Assembly (NCBI GenBank): GCA_018340375.1
Contig: JAFFJZ010000004.1
Span: forward strand, 22,356,001-22,420,000
Direction: 5' to 3'
DNA: 64,000 nucleotides
Source: Gonatopus flavifemur
Taxonomy: Eukaryota; Arthropoda; Insecta; Hymenoptera; Dryinidae
Each line of letters opens with the position of its first letter. Position 1 is the stretch's first letter. Below the pieces are notes generated by a model. The model did not search any database and was not told the DNA's origin. It saw nothing but the letters and a program-made list of their open reading frames with translations. A program made the translations under genes and the position numbers. Positions 11,775 through 23,730 of the stretch are shown here, one piece after another.

Positions 11775-13100
11775 TACGAGGTGTGTTCAAAAAGTAAGGT
11801 GACTTTTCAAATTTCGCGGGCAACGTACTTTTGATTATCGATTTTCTCGTTTTGTTATGTTGGCACACTCTTCCCGAACATCTGTACCAAGTTTCAAGTG
11901 TATAGCATTTTTTGTTTGGTTGTGAGAGGCGTAAAGGTTATAAGTGTTTTGCGTGCTCGGCGATTTCTTGCTATCGAAAAATATGGATCAAAGGATTTGC
12001 ATCAAATTTTGTGTAAAAAATAAAATAAAGTGCTCCGAAACACTTAAAATGTTGACAGTAGCATACGGTGAAACTGTTCTGAGTAAAAAAAATGTTTACA
12101 AGTGGTACAAACTCTTCCAAGATGGCCGGGAAGATGCCAATGACGAGCCTCGCTCTGGACGCCCAAGCACGTCAACAACTGATGAAAACGTTCAAGCAGT
12201 GAAGAAAATTGTTTTGGAAAATCGTCGAATCACTATCAGAGAAGTTGCTGAGGATGTTGGTTTATCGCTTGGCTCGTGCCATGAAATTTTTTCTAACGTT
12301 TTGGGCATGAGACGTGTGTCAGCGAAGTTTGTTCCGAAATTGCTAAATTTTGACCAAAAGAACCGTCGCATGAGCATCGCTCAAGAACTGTTGAATGACG
12401 TCAACGACGACCCAGATTTACTCAAAAGGGTCATAACTGGTGACGAATCATGGGTATATGGTTATGATGTCGAAACCAAAGTCCAATCGTCCCAATGGAA
12501 GACCCCAGATGAGGCAAGACCGAAAAAAGCACGCCAAGTTCGATCAAATGTCAAAGTTTTGCTCACTGTTTTCTTCGATTACCATGGCGTGGTGCATCAG
12601 GAGTTCTTACCATATGGTCGTACGGTCAATAAACAGTATTAACTTGAAGTTATGCGCCGTTTGCGAGAAGCGATACGAAGCAAACGTCCAGAATTGTGTA
12701 AAAATAATTCATGGCTTTTGCATCACGATAATGCCCCTGCTCACTCATCTTTGCTTATGAGAGATTTTTTGGCCAAAAACAACACCACAATCATGCCTCA
12801 GCCACCATATTCACCGGATTTGGCCCCATGTGACTTTTTCTTGTTCCCAAAACTAAAGAGACCTATGAAAGGACGGAGATTTGCAACGATTGAAGAGATC
12901 AAGACTGCATCGCTGGAAGAGCTCAAGGCTATACCGAAAAGTGCTTATGAGAAGTGCTTTGAGGATTGGAAAAACCGTTGGCATAAGTGTATTGTATCTG
13001 AGGGGGATTACTTTGAAGGGGACAACATAAATATTGATAAATAAATAAATATTTTTTCTTAAAAATACAAAGTCACCTTACTTTTTGAACACACCTCGTA
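11775..13100 (+). mobile_element. mariner transposon, full length (1326 bp)
   Basis: Inverted ends begin TACGAGGTGTGTTCAAAAAG (11775) and end as its complement (13100). TA duplications flank both sides (11773-11774, 13101-13102). The TIR continues to AGTAAGGTGACTT. Length and structure are normal for mariner. The sole ORF is a DD34D transposase with one nonsense codon. A second, truncated inverted copy lies at 13852-14601. Confidence 0.95.
11983..13044 (+). pseudogene. mariner transposase (DD34D), one internal stop
   Basis: The start is the ATG at 11983 (MDQRICIKFCVKNK). The upstream GTG-initiated extension has no family support. The N-terminal part is the helix-turn-helix DNA-binding domain (around residues 1-110, with SGRPSTSTTDENV as linker). 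The catalytic triad is Asp154 (TGDESW), Asp249 (HHDNAPAH) and Asp284 (YSPDLAPCDFFLF), with 34 residues between the last two. The reading frame is open for 353 codons except for TAA at codon 220 (12640-12642), where the family has Tyr, so this looks like a single TAT/TAC to TAA change. The C-terminus KCFEDWKNRWHKCI...EGDYFEGD is typical of the family. It would cut and reinsert mariner DNA at TA; this copy is inactive only through that codon. Confidence 0.93.
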
Positions 13101-13851
13101 TAATACCTCGATTTGCTGCGTCAGCAAATTTTTCCTCTCCGTGCCTGAAGATCAGCTATAACAGCTCTCAAAATCATTATTTTTACAAATAAAAAATATT
13201 CAAATACAGGTCAAAGTTATCTCATTATGTGTACAAATTTTTACAATAATCAATTCAACTGTCTTTTCAGGAAAAATTCTTGAAAACTCTTTTTTTTTTG
13301 CGCCCCTTAACTGTATATAACCCCTTAAAGTCTCGCATAGTAATTCTCTAATTCTTAGAAAAAAATAGTACAGATGTAGTTACATTACTTCAAATTTCAA
13401 CCCTTTTTTTTACGTATGAAATATTTTATTTCCTCATTGAATTTTTATCGATGCATGCTGATTTTTCATCTTTGATTAATTGATCGTGCAGTTTTCCGCT
13501 ATAGAAGAGACATTTCCTTAAAAATGCATTTCCATTTTTGAATATCACGATAATTTCTTGAGAAGATAATGGGATGGGTAATTTTGAATTACAACCATCA
13601 CCTAACATCGATGATTCGTATTATTAGGTAGGAAGAGACTGGATTGTTTTTGGCGACAACGCTGTTAACGAAAGCCATAACCTGATAAATCATGAGCAAT
13701 TGTTCCAAAAAATCTCACTCTCCATTCATTCTTCAAATTTTTCTGAAAATAATCATCTCAGATATGTTTTGGAAATGTCATGATCACTTGAAATTGACTC
13801 AACTTATTCACATGATGTCCGGTATTATGTATCAATGGAATTCCCGATGAA
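13101..13851. other. Spacer between mariner copies; repeat end, no gene
   Basis: Bases 13110-13138 carry a TTTGCTG/CAGCAAA word (atttgctgcgtcagcaaatt) and end tttttcctctccgtg, so they are the end of a word-repeat element like the one at 14604-14928. The rest is AT-rich with homopolymer A/T runs and no supported gene. Confidence 0.4.
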
Positions 13852-14393
13852 TTCGGTCTTGCCTCATCTGGGGTCTTCCATTGGGACGATTGGACTTTGG
13901 TTTCGACATCATAACCATATACCCATGATTCGTCACCAGTTATGACCCTTTTGAGTAAATCTGGGTCGTCGTTGACGTCATTCAACAGTTCTTGAGCGAT
14001 GCTCATGCGACGGTTCTTTTGGTCAAAATTTAGCAATTTCGGAACAAACTTCGCTGACACACGTCTCATGCCCAAAACGTTAGAAAAAATTTCATGGCAC
14101 GAGCCAAGCGATAAACCAACATCCTCAGCAACTTCTCTGATAGTGATTCGACGATTTTCCAAAACAATTTTCTTCACTGCTTGAACGTTTTCATCAGTTG
14201 TTGACGTGCTTGGGCGTCCAGAGCGAGGCTCGTCATTGGCATCTTCCCGGCCATCTTGGAAGAGTTTGTACCACTTGTAAACATTTTTTTTACTCAGAAC
14301 AGTTTCACCGTATGCTACTGTCAACATTTTAAGTGTTTCGGAGCACTTTATTTTATTTTTTACACAAAATTTGATGCAAATCCTTTGATCCAT
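13852..14393 (-). pseudogene. mariner transposase, N-terminal portion only
   Basis: From the ATG at 14393 the frame is open through the DNA-binding domain and the first catalytic Asp (TGDESWVYGYD). It is identical in protein sequence to the neighbouring copy up to DEARP, then runs into unrelated sequence. Lacking two catalytic Asp residues it cannot transpose. A truncated DNA-binding protein could in principle act as a dominant inhibitor, but nothing here shows expression. Confidence 0.9.
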
Positions 14394-14601
14394 ATTTTTC
14401 GATAGCAAGAAATCGCCGAGCACGCAAAACACTTATAACCTTTACGCCTCTCACAACCAAACAAAAAATGCTATACACTTGAAACTTGGTACAGATGTTC
14501 GGGAAGAGTGTGCCAACATAACAAAACAAAAAAATCGATAATCGAAAGTACGTTGCCCGCGAAATTTGAAGAGTCACCTTACTTTTTGAACACACCTCGT
14601 A
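13852..14601 (-). mobile_element. mariner transposon, 3'-truncated inverted second copy
   Basis: The 5' end (at 14601, complement CCTCGTA, with TA at 14602-14603) and about 750 bp match the mariner at 11775-13100 almost base for base. Similarity stops abruptly at 13852, just after the codons for DEARP. The 3' half, including the second and third catalytic Asp and the 3' TIR, is missing. It points toward the first copy, so their 5' ends face outward. Confidence 0.92.
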
Positions 14602-14603
14602 TA

Positions 14604-14928
14604 TAGAATAGCAATTTTTTTTGCTGGCCTAGCTAAAAATTTGCTATCACAGCAATCGTGTCAGCTACGACAGCAATGTTTTCAGCTGTCGCAGCAAAAA
14701 ATGTTTGCTCTGCCAGCAAATTTTCAGTATTATATACAGAATAGCAAACAAATTTTGCTGGGATAGCAAACATTTTTTGCTGCCACAGCTAAAAATTCGC
14801 TGTTGCAGCTAACAAGATTGCTGGAACAGCAAATAGTTTGCTGTCACAGCGAAAAATTTGCTGCTCTGGCAAAAGGAACCCAGCAAAAGTAGATTCCGCT
14901 GCCACAGCGAATTCCTTTTTCTCCGTGG
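14604..14928. mobile_element. TTTGCTG/CAGCAAA word element
   Basis: About 325 bp of repeated ttgctg...cagcaa palindromes (gtttgctctgccagcaaatt, ttgctgttgcagctaac, ttgctggaacagcaaatag). The right end is tttttctccgtggg, inverse of the CATGGAGAAAAA terminus at 23731. The truncated mariner has inserted at or beside its left side. No coding. Confidence 0.65.
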
Positions 14929-16503
14929 GAGCTCCTTCAAAAAAAAGCGCTTTGCGGTGACCACGATATCTCGGGACTAACTCTTTTTAGATGGAAAAAC
15001 CAAATGGATTTCGTTAAAGTAATGCATAATCTAGTAATTAATCGAAGGAATAAGCAAAATAAACTTTTTTGACAAAATGGTGGCTTTTAGAAAAAAAAAT
15101 CGATTTTGCGCCAAAATTTTGGCCTTGAATTGTTCATGAAAATAAAAATATTCATCGGTGAGAAGAAACCTTCGATTGATTACTGAAAAATATAGTCATT
15201 AAGCTCGTGTCGAAATTTGAGACTGATCGGTCCAGCCTTTTTCGAGAAATCTTGGTCACCGACTTTGAAAACACAGTTTGGAGAAAAACGCATTCAAAGT
15301 TTCAAAAGCACTTGACATAGAGTAAAAAAATTTTACAAATGTATATAACCCCCCTTAAGCGAGAATATTAGCGAGATCTCGCTAAGGTATTGGATTGTTT
15401 CATAAGCGAGACTCTGAATTTCCGTGTGGGAAGGTTCAACTCCTGGGGATCAAAATTTCTAATCACTCTCAAATTACAGGGTTTTCATATTCGATCAATA
15501 TTCGAGAATCATTTGTGAATTTTTAGTGCAGAGATTACCGGGCTTTCTCCGATGAAGTTACAATAATAGCACAATACGCATCGATCGTCTCTCATTCAAA
15601 ATTTATACAAATTTCAACCACGCACGTTGGAGAATTTTCCATTTAATTTGGAATAACGTATTTACAATAATCTGTTGAGTCTAAAGCATTGAATCAATTT
15701 CAATTTGAAATACCGTTCGTTTCGCACAAGGGGTGGGAAAGAGAGTACAACAGGGCAGGAAAAAAAAACATACAAGAACGAATAATATAAAACAAATAGA
15801 ATGGAATGATTTCTCGTTATATCCGAGAAATTCTCATTCTCCAAACAGGTACGTGAATCAGACTCTGTATGAATCACTGGTTTCTATTACTCTACCCCTA
15901 TATCGTAGATATTCATCGTAATGGAGTTCTATGCTATCACGTGATACATGAAGAAATAAAGAAACAAAAAGGATGGAATCGGTATATAATCTCTCTCAGT
16001 ACAATGGCTGGAAATTGGCGGTAACGTTATTCGAGAGAAAAAAAAATGAAACATGTTGATTTACACGAAATACGTTGATTCCATGTGTATACGAAGTCCG
16101 AACTGCATTTTCCCCAATTGTCGGCCATCGCGGTTACATCAATTTCTGCTTTGAATAGAGATAATTCGTTATTTTCATATCTTTCTCGTCATTCGCACGA
16201 ATAGAAACATGAGAGATGATTGATTTTATATCGAATGGGAGGTAATTCTTCTACAATTCAATCGAAATATTTTTTCATTGAGAAGATTTTTTATTGTGCG
16301 ATGTATGTTTTGTCGACGTTATGCGCCAAGTTGGTAAATAAGATTTCAAAGATGTGAAAAAAGGAAGAGAATTATAAAAATTCGTAACTCCATAGAATCG
16401 ATGCGCAAGTGTTGTGTACAATATTTACCTTTCCAAGGTCTTTCGTATCACTCCTCCTTCTCTTCTCTCGTTCTACGGATTTACGATTCCTCTCCTTCAC
16501 GTG

Positions 16504-16522
16504 TGTGTATATATATATATAT
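16504..16522. repeat. (TA)n microsatellite
   Basis: Alternating gtgtgtata then tatatatatata. Confidence 0.85.
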
Positions 16523-16823
16523 ACGTGGTTCATGAAAATATATATAAAAATCTGTATTTTTTCGCGTTGGTGATATAGAGTCGTGAAGTGACATAACGCT
16601 TTTTCCTTCGAATGCTCTTGCATTTCCGCTCGTCCGCGTCTCGTAAAAGCTTCGCACTATTACAGAGCTTTCAACATTCATGCGCTCGCTTGTATCTCGA
16701 CTTGTGCCGCATTTTGGTCATCATGGATTTTTTTACGACGCGATGCTGCACTCTTTTCAGATTCCAAAGGGAGCTCGGAGCGAAATTCCCTTGAATTTCA
16801 TCCTACACACGTACAACGAATTG

Positions 16824-16847
16824 TTATATATATATATATATATATAT
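16824..16847. repeat. (TA)n microsatellite
   Basis: Twelve TA units preceding tgtttagaac. Confidence 0.9.
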
Positions 16848-17244
16848 GTTTAGAACCGAGCGGTTCTTATAAAAATCCTATTATGAATGAGTTCCAAGCG
16901 CGCTACCGAGCGCGCTTACATTTCAAAGTGTCAGAAGAACGACAAAGACTCCACCGTACCGTGTAATTTCTCTCTTTCGCTTTTACGGTATCTTTCGTCT
17001 GTGAAACTAGTTCGAAAGAAATGTACTTTCGTATAAATATTTGTAATTAACTTCTCGATAACTTCTCTTAACTCACAATCCTCCTCTGCTCCATTGTCAC
17101 CAAGGTAGATAGTTTTGAATAAATATGTATATTCGAAAGCCGGGTCCGCGGTCTACTAAACGGCATTGTCGTCATTCTGAATAGAAGGAACTGCGAAGTT
17201 CCTCTACGGGTTCTCGTTTTTCCTTCAACGCGATCGTGAAGGTA

Positions 17245-17320
17245 ACAACAATAACAATAACAACAACGTATAGCGGAAGAAGCAGAAGCAACAGCACCAG
17301 CAGCAGTAGCAGCAGCAACG
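17245..17320. repeat. AAC- and CAG-rich trinucleotide tract
   Basis: AACAATAAC units followed by CAGCAGTAGCAGCAGCAAC. On the plus strand it contains a stop (TAG) and is followed by CAAGTGAGTC, which is donor-like. Coding status is unsupported. Confidence 0.6.
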
Positions 17321-19138
17321 GTTCTCTTATTGTTCAAGTGAGTCAAGATTGCATTGTCAACGCGTGCGCCTTCGTAGAATAATGTCCCCAACTAAATACG
17401 TGTTGCGTATACGTGGGTTGTTCTCTCTGTTCTTAGCTTATACTAATTTCGCATGCCAAGTCACGTGCTTTAGCGATGACCGCACCGGCCGGTTACGGAA
17501 CTTACGACCAGACAGAAGAGTATGTATCACGTCATCACAACCCTGACGTAACTCTAATTAAAACTTATTCGTCCTTGATCGTATTTCGAGAATACTAGAT
17601 ATCAGAATTTTTCCAAGACATGACCCTGAAATTTAGATGAATCGATTCTCCCTTCCGCTTCTCCACCTTGAACTTGTTCACAATCAAACAAACCCACCAC
17701 GTTTTATGAGAAAAGTTTTTTTCCGAGGTAGCACCCATCCTCGTGGCAGGGGCAAAGTACTTTCCGCTTTTCTTACTCATGAAAAAGTACGACACGTTAA
17801 TCCAGGCCCACGGGGCACAGGTGGATATGATTTTCACTGATAGAATCCTCACGTTCGCTTCGTTTCAATCCTCGCTGAATTCTTTGTTCATTCTTATTTC
17901 CGTGTTTTTTTTCTCTCCCTTTTCCAACAGATGGAAGATCCGGTCAAAGGATTTTAATTAAAAGTGAATGAAAACAAAAGAAAAGAGGGAAAAACACACA
18001 GAAACAGGAAGAAATGAAAAGAAAAACATGACAAAGTGAAGTTCATCTTTTGTGGGAATTGTATGTAATTGTTTATTATTGTTATTATTCCTTGTTGCAC
18101 GTGAGAGACAATTAGTAGCGACAGATGTATCCAGTCTGTTATAAAATCATACATGAGTTGTTGTTTTGAATTTCATGGAGATTAATTGTTATTTGAACTT
18201 CATTTATTCATTCGTCGATGATTTTACAAACGAACGTTGAAACGATTCCATCGAAATTATGAGCATCGAGAGAGTAGTTGGATCGTGAAGAAGGTAATGA
18301 AGGGATACGTGGGGTATGTTGTATATTATGATTGAGGGAGTTTCATAATCTGCACGACTTTGTAATCTCATTGTTGCTCGCTCGGAACGTATTTCTGTAA
18401 TTTAAGCGTCGGTTGGGATATTTTAATTTCAACGATGCTTGTTCGGCTCGCAGAGTCGCTGATTACAAGTTCGAACTCAGATTTGTGAAGTTGGAAATTG
18501 TGAATTCGATTTAACGAAGTGGATTGGTGGGAAAATTCTTTAATTCGGATTTTTTAAACCGCTGATGGCGATTGAAACAATCCATAATCACTTGCGCACT
18601 GAGACAAAAATTTGGTTACATGGAATAGATACATTTATTTGTCACTCAGTGAGAAATATTCATTCACTGTCAACAAATATAGTAACTATTAACAAATATC
18701 ACAGTTGGGACACGTAGGATCTATTTTATACAGCATTTGAAATGAAAAAACGATTAATTTGGTACGTTTATTTCATATCAACAATTCCATGCTTCTTTGG
18801 AGTAACGAATGATTCTTGTTTCATAACAAAGTGATTTGATATCTCCAACTTTTTCATATGATGAATCACAGTTAAGTATGAGTCCACACAAAATACAAAT
18901 CATTCAAATCGAATTTGAGAACTAGTTGGATGTGAGTAACTAGTTTCCAATCAATACGAGATTTATTTTGCTGGAATGCAGATTTGTTAATAGTTCATAA
19001 ATCTGATTTGTGACAAACATTATAAGTTTGGCGTGACTCTTCACATATTTGGATGTGGCGGTCTGAGTGTTGGCGCATGCGCGATAACCGTTATGTTAGT
19101 CACCACAACACGATAACACTTATAACACTTATAAGTTC

Positions 19139-19364
19139 GCTGGTTAAGAAAATCTATAGAATCTGACGAAATGAAATTTAATGGGATTTGGTCAGAACAT
19201 TGCGCGGGACTCGATCAGATTTGGCAAGATTCAATCAGAATTACATTGAGAAAACATATTCATCTGATTGAATCTCATTGAAAATGGTTGAATAAGATTT
19301 GGTCAGAATATTGTGTAAGATTCAATGAGATTTGGCGAGAATCGATTGATTTGTTTCACCAGGG
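19139..19364. mobile_element. Short foldback element with GAATC/GATT words
   Basis: Imperfect inverted ends: CTGGTTAAGAAAATC at the left and GATTTGTTTCACCAG at the right. The interior repeats agatttggtcagaat, gattcaatcagaat and tgattgaatctcattg in both orientations. No coding. Confidence 0.5.
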
Positions 19365-20379
19365 TTACCTTTGAATCTATAATTTGGAATAATTTATATA
19401 GTTTTCAATGAGAAAAGGACTGTGTTGGGATAACAGCTTGTAATAACGTAGATTAAAATTCACCATATGGAATTTTTAGGAGCCATTATAGAATACCAGT
19501 TTCTGATATTTAACTGTATTTTTAATGAACGCTATTATAAACTATCATTTTGATACAGTTCCTCATTCAAAACTACATGGACTAATGATATCAAAAACGG
19601 TAGAGTCAATAATAAATTATAGGTTCAAATCACTCATTCGAAACTATTCCCATTCACAATGGTTTTTTACAGAAAATTTTAAGCAAGCCGTGATGTGTAC
19701 GAACTGAGTGAAATGGTTATATCAATGAATCGTGATTTTAGTTCAACTTCATTACAATCTTTCTTCAAATTACATTATCCTCCAATTAATTAATGCTCCA
19801 ATATTGGCCCAAATAATGTGAAAATATTTTTAAATTCATATTGTACTCAGAGAATTTCATAGTAGTTTTGAATTCGATTGTTCAATTTTTCAATCAACTG
19901 AAAATCAATTTCATACAAAAACATGATTTCTTAATAGGTAACGAATGTTAAAGTTATCTGAAGAGCATCGCACGAATATGCGGCTTGGTGATGATAATTT
20001 TATATTTATTTCGCCATAAGGAGATGTAGGGTGCGTTTACTATGAACTAATCTTGTTAACTATAAATAAATCGTTTTCTCAGTGCGGGGGGAAATTTGTA
20101 GACAGAAGTTTTTGGGAACTGCTGGTTATGAATTGAACCACAGATTTTTAGAACCACAAACAGAACCGAATCTAGGAGCCCCTAGAGTGGGAAAATGTAC
20201 AATTATATATGAGGTATATTAAATTATATTCAAATTATGTATAATTCTGGAAATTTTCCCACTCCGGTCCTTTAATCGATTGTCAAAATGACATGGAAAA
20301 ATCTTCGCCAAGAATGAATTTTTGCTTGTTGTTTGAATTTTGTTAAAAAATATCCAATTATCATCTGTGAAATAAATAA
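19365..20379. other. No gene; AT-rich, one tiny hairpin
   Basis: An 80-bp inverted repeat at 20185-20264 has ends GAGTGGGAAAAT / ATTTTCCCACTC. The remainder is AT-rich without coding signal. Confidence 0.4.
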
Positions 20380-21155
20380 CCCATGTGTGTATAATATACC
20401 AATGGCCCAATGATGAACCAAGCCTCGCACAAGACCTGCCGAGACTCGCCTTGAACAATTCACCAAAGTTGGCCCAAGCCTGGGAATGATAAGATCAGGA
20501 CAAGCTCGGGCCAGTGGTTTGGCCAGGCTCGGTCCAATTCATTTACCAAGCATCAACCAGTGCTTCTTTGATCGCAGATATGGATGAAAAAAGTAATTGA
20601 TTCATATTTCAGCCAATTACTTTCTCCCTCAGAATACCGTACATGAGTTATCTTAAAACGATAGAAAAAATGTGACAAGATTGGGACAAGCTTGTATGAT
20701 CATTGGAAAATTTGCGTCCTTTGATATTTCGATGAATTTTGATTCTATTGTTGAATTATGCTCAAACTAAACTAATCAGTTTACACTATAGTGTGCAGAA
20801 TTAATTATGGCAGGGAGATCGGGCCAGACCTAGTCCAATAGTTATCCCCAAGTTTTCAGCTATTGTAAATTCAAAATTCAGTCAATATTTATAAACATTG
20901 TGCCACTCATGTAAGCAATATTATCACAATTGTTCTGAACGAATGCTCGATTTTTACACTTGTGCCAAGCTTGTACCGGATGTAGTGACCATTTCAAAGA
21001 TATCAAGAAATCTACCATGACTGACTATCCATCGGGAACAACGGGACAACCATGGAACAATATTGGGTCAATTGTTCTTCACGGAGGTGTGTTTTTGACA
21101 CATGTGCCAAACTTGGGACAAGCTTGGATTTTTTTAAGTCTTGGCATGGGAAGGT
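20380..21155. mobile_element. Degenerate element of the CTTGGGCCCA word type
   Basis: Begins CCCATGTGTGTATAATA, similar to the CCCAAGTGTGTAT end of the clear copy at 21738. It contains dispersed ggcccaa, caagcctggg, gcttggttc-like and ccaaacttggg words. The right boundary is uncertain. Confidence 0.4.
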
Positions 21156-21737
21156 TTCAGTTCATCAGAATGTGAATGTCTGAGTTTGCAAACTGTAGCG
21201 AAAGTGCCCGGGGCATGTAACCCCTTTTACCCCCTCCCCCTCTCACCCATGTGAGCACGAATTTTAAACCAGTTTCTGTCCACTTTCAGCTCAATTTTCA
21301 AAATTCGAACCTCGATCGAATCAAAGTTGGACCGATGTTGGAAAATTGTCAAATGTAGGTTTTTGTGTCCGTTGATTGAGAATCCAAGCTTAGATTTCCG
21401 AAATTACGAATGGCAGATTTAATGTCGTGGTCTGACTATGAAACATCTCCGATATTCTGGAGAAAATCCTGTTCCCAGCACTTTGAGAAGTTCCGTTTGA
21501 GAATTCAGAAAATGTGACTGTGATTCCTTGTTGCCACTTTCTTTCTTCTGAATTTCTTGAAGAATGTTACTGAATTTTGAGAAATATCAACCAAAGTTCG
21601 TAGCGTACTATGAAAATTCAATCAATCGTCTTTGAATTGAAATTTGATGAGATATCTCTGAGAATTCAGAAGAAAGTAACTGTGGAAAATTACAGTTACA
21701 TTCTTTGAATTGTCAGAAAGGATTTTTTTTACAATAA
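21156..21737. other. No gene; eroded repeat
   Basis: Two similar blocks with gagaattcag and agaaagtaactgtg near 21490 and 21660 form an imperfect inverted pair, suggesting a remnant of a foldback repeat. No coding signal. Confidence 0.35.
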
Positions 21738-22127
21738 CCCAAGTGTGTATCAACGGCGGGCCCAATCCAAGCCCAAGGTGAGTGGCGATGCTGCCCAACT
21801 TGGGGCCAAGCCGGGCGGACAAATGAGGCCAACCCTGAAATGATAACATCGTTCCCAGCTTGGCTGTATGACTTTGCCTGAGGACTGGTAACACCGTGGG
21901 CCCAGCATGAACCCAGACTAGGCAATCAATACTGCCCCCTCCTTTTTTTTTGAAATTGAAAAATTGCTTTGGATTCTATGCCAGTGGACATGGATTCCAG
22001 CCCCACTTCGGCCCAGTCTTGAGCAAAGTGTTGAGCCCCATCGTGCCTTTATGGGCCCAAGACCGGGCCAAAGTGGGACCAAAATTCATACACGCTCAGG
22101 TTTGTACGCACATGCTCTCGGGATATA

Positions 22128-22790
22128 CCCAGACAGCACTGTGAGTTCTTGGAATGTTTTAGAAACGTGCCCGTGGTTTCGCGATCTCTGATTTCAACAA
22201 TTACGTTTCCAAAACATTTTTAAAACTTACATTGTCAAAAAATTTATATGGTTCATGAAAATTCCCCATTTCGTCGCTAACCTACGCCAATCTACATATC
22301 ATTCATATTCAAAGTTTAATACATGATTAATACATAAAGAAATAATAAAACCATATTGTTTTTCACATAATCAACTGATTGTCACTGCACAACATAAAAA
22401 ATAATGAAAATACACATATTGTAGAGAGTGAAACGAAGATATTAAAAAGCGCCTTAGAGTCGAACTATTTTCCACTAAATCAAGCACTTCATAAGCTTGT
22501 ACGTGTAATTTCTTACATACAAGATTATGTTACTTGAATATAATTGATTTAGGATTTGTTTTAAATGAAAACATTCGCAGAGGTGTTATCAATTTGATGA
22601 TTTATAAAGACAAATTCAACATGTGCTAATCACGTTTTGTGAGAATGTAAATAAAAGAAACCAGGACATTTTCATGTTTTAAAAACATCCATGCGACCTT
22701 TTTAAAACGTCACAAAACGTTTCTGAAACATTTCGTTTGTAATGAGGTAAATTTTGTGAATGTTTACAAAACGTCTCAGCGCTGTCTGGG
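22128..22790. mobile_element. 663-bp nested MITE, CCCAGACAGC ends, TA target duplication
   Basis: Inverted ends CCCAGACAGCACTG and CAGCGCTGTCTGGG, with TA on both sides (22126-22127, 22791-22792). The sister element copy near 51285-51306 shows the uninterrupted sequence (gaatttatatcccgagc on the plus strand), giving a direct empty site. Internal words include gaatgttttagaaacg and acaaaacgtttc types. Confidence 0.85.
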
Positions 22791-23001
22791 TAAATTCACC
22801 CTAATCTTGTCCCAACGCTAGTCTGGATTGGGGCCAAGTTCAAATGTGCCCGCACTAAGATTCATTATTTCCATTTTTTACCAATCATAATTGTATGGGA
22901 AAGCACAACAGGGCCAAGATTGAGCCAACATGGGTCCCATCGTGATTCCCCAATACTGGGTCAAAGAGGATGGACCCAGCCTGGGGCCCATTGTCATTAT
23001 A

Positions 23002-23109
23002 CCCAAGTAACACAAAGAGTTCTAAGAATGTGCTCGAACAGTCTAAGAAGGTGCTGGACCATTCTTAGAAGGTTCGAGCACATTCTCAGAACTTCTCGTG
23101 TTACTTGGG
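23002..23109. mobile_element. 108-bp palindromic MITE, CCCAAGTAAC ends, TA target duplication
   Basis: Ends CCCAAGTAACAC / GTGTTACTTGGG with TA at 23000-23001 and 23110-23111. The arms pair (gttctaagaatgtgctcgaa with ttcgagcacattctcagaac). The sister sequences at 50390-50412 and 51071-51093 (gtattgcctataatgacaat) lack it and show the intact TA. A related terminus occurs at 37133. Confidence 0.88.
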
Positions 23110-23169
23110 TAGGCAATACACGCTTGGGAAGGAATTCGCGGTTATTGATTACGAATCTGGACTGAGATT

Positions 23170-23700
23170 CTCGGAATTTGTCTGTTCATTTTAATTCCAA
23201 CAATCCAAGTCCAGGTTCGTAATCAAGGATCGCAAATCCCTCGGGTAAGGACTTATTCAGACTGCCATATTGAATCCACCATTCGCAGTTCGGCATTTGT
23301 AATCAGCGACCTTGGAAACCTGGACGAGGCCTCTCCAAATTCGATCTTGATTTCAACTGCCTCATTGAATCTAGTAGTTTCGAAGTTTCGGAAATCAAAT
23401 ATTGGACTCATGACCAACCATAAAAACTCTAGCACAATTCAGAATTCAATAACAGAATTCGGCTCAATTCAAGTGATTTGAATTTTTTCCGATTGTCGTA
23501 TTGAATTCGCCATTTATTCTTCCAGGCTTTGAGTTTGGATTCATCATCAATGACCCCGAAAACCTCGATATGACTATTTTCCTTTGAAATGCGAGTGATT
23601 TGATATTCTCCTGACTGCCGTATAGAATTAGCCATTCATGAGTCCAAGAATCTGATTTCGGATTCGTAATTATGAAACCCAAGAGCCCATTCCTTCACGT
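23170..23700. repeat. Degenerate 122-bp satellite, about four units
   Basis: Related units start at the words ccatattgaatcc (23275), tcgtattgaattcgcc (23496) and ccgtatagaattagcc (23618); the last two are 122 bp apart. Each carries a following block like ggattcgtaatcagcgaccccgaaaacc. The same unit with the same spacing occurs at 32840-33060. Confidence 0.7.
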
Positions 23701-23730
23701 TCTGAGAAATTCGGAGTAATGTGAAGATTT

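Larger units (their letters stand above)
14929..19138. other. Mostly single-copy DNA, no gene supported
   Basis: 14935-15360 is AT-rich and resembles eroded repeat. From about 15480 the sequence looks single-copy. Two (TA)n runs, a CAG/AAC-rich tract at 17245-17330 and splice-like motifs (CAAACAGGTACGT at 15844-15856; a long pyrimidine tract ending CCAACAG at 17931) are present, but no coding exon can be tied to them. The start of 19020-19138 has acacttataacacttataag direct repeats. Confidence 0.4.
21738..23128. mobile_element. CTTGGGCCCA word element, large copy with two nested elements
   Basis: Ends CCCAAGTGTGTAT (21738) and ATACACGCTTGGG (ending 23128) are inverted. The interior is dense with gggccca, ttggcccc, caagcctgg and tgggcccaag in both orientations. 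Compared with the copies at 50385-50797 and 51066-51630 it carries two extra blocks, 22128-22790 and 23002-23109, each TA-flanked and absent from those copies. The remaining 620 bp aligns with them by eye. Non-coding. Confidence 0.7.

Noticed and set aside
15844..15856. CAAACAGGTACGT as a second recursive splice site
   Set aside because: The preceding sequence is not a convincing pyrimidine tract and no branch-point spacing is evident.
17349..17546. Plus-strand frame with a hydrophobic segment resembling a signal peptide
   Set aside because: No family resemblance; a preceding CAG tract contains stops and the donor-like CAAGTGAGT lies upstream in the wrong place for this frame.
17931..17960. 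Pyrimidine tract and CCAACAG followed by ATGGAAGATCC as an exon start
   Set aside because: The frame after the AG closes within nine codons, the other frames close soon after, and no donor follows.
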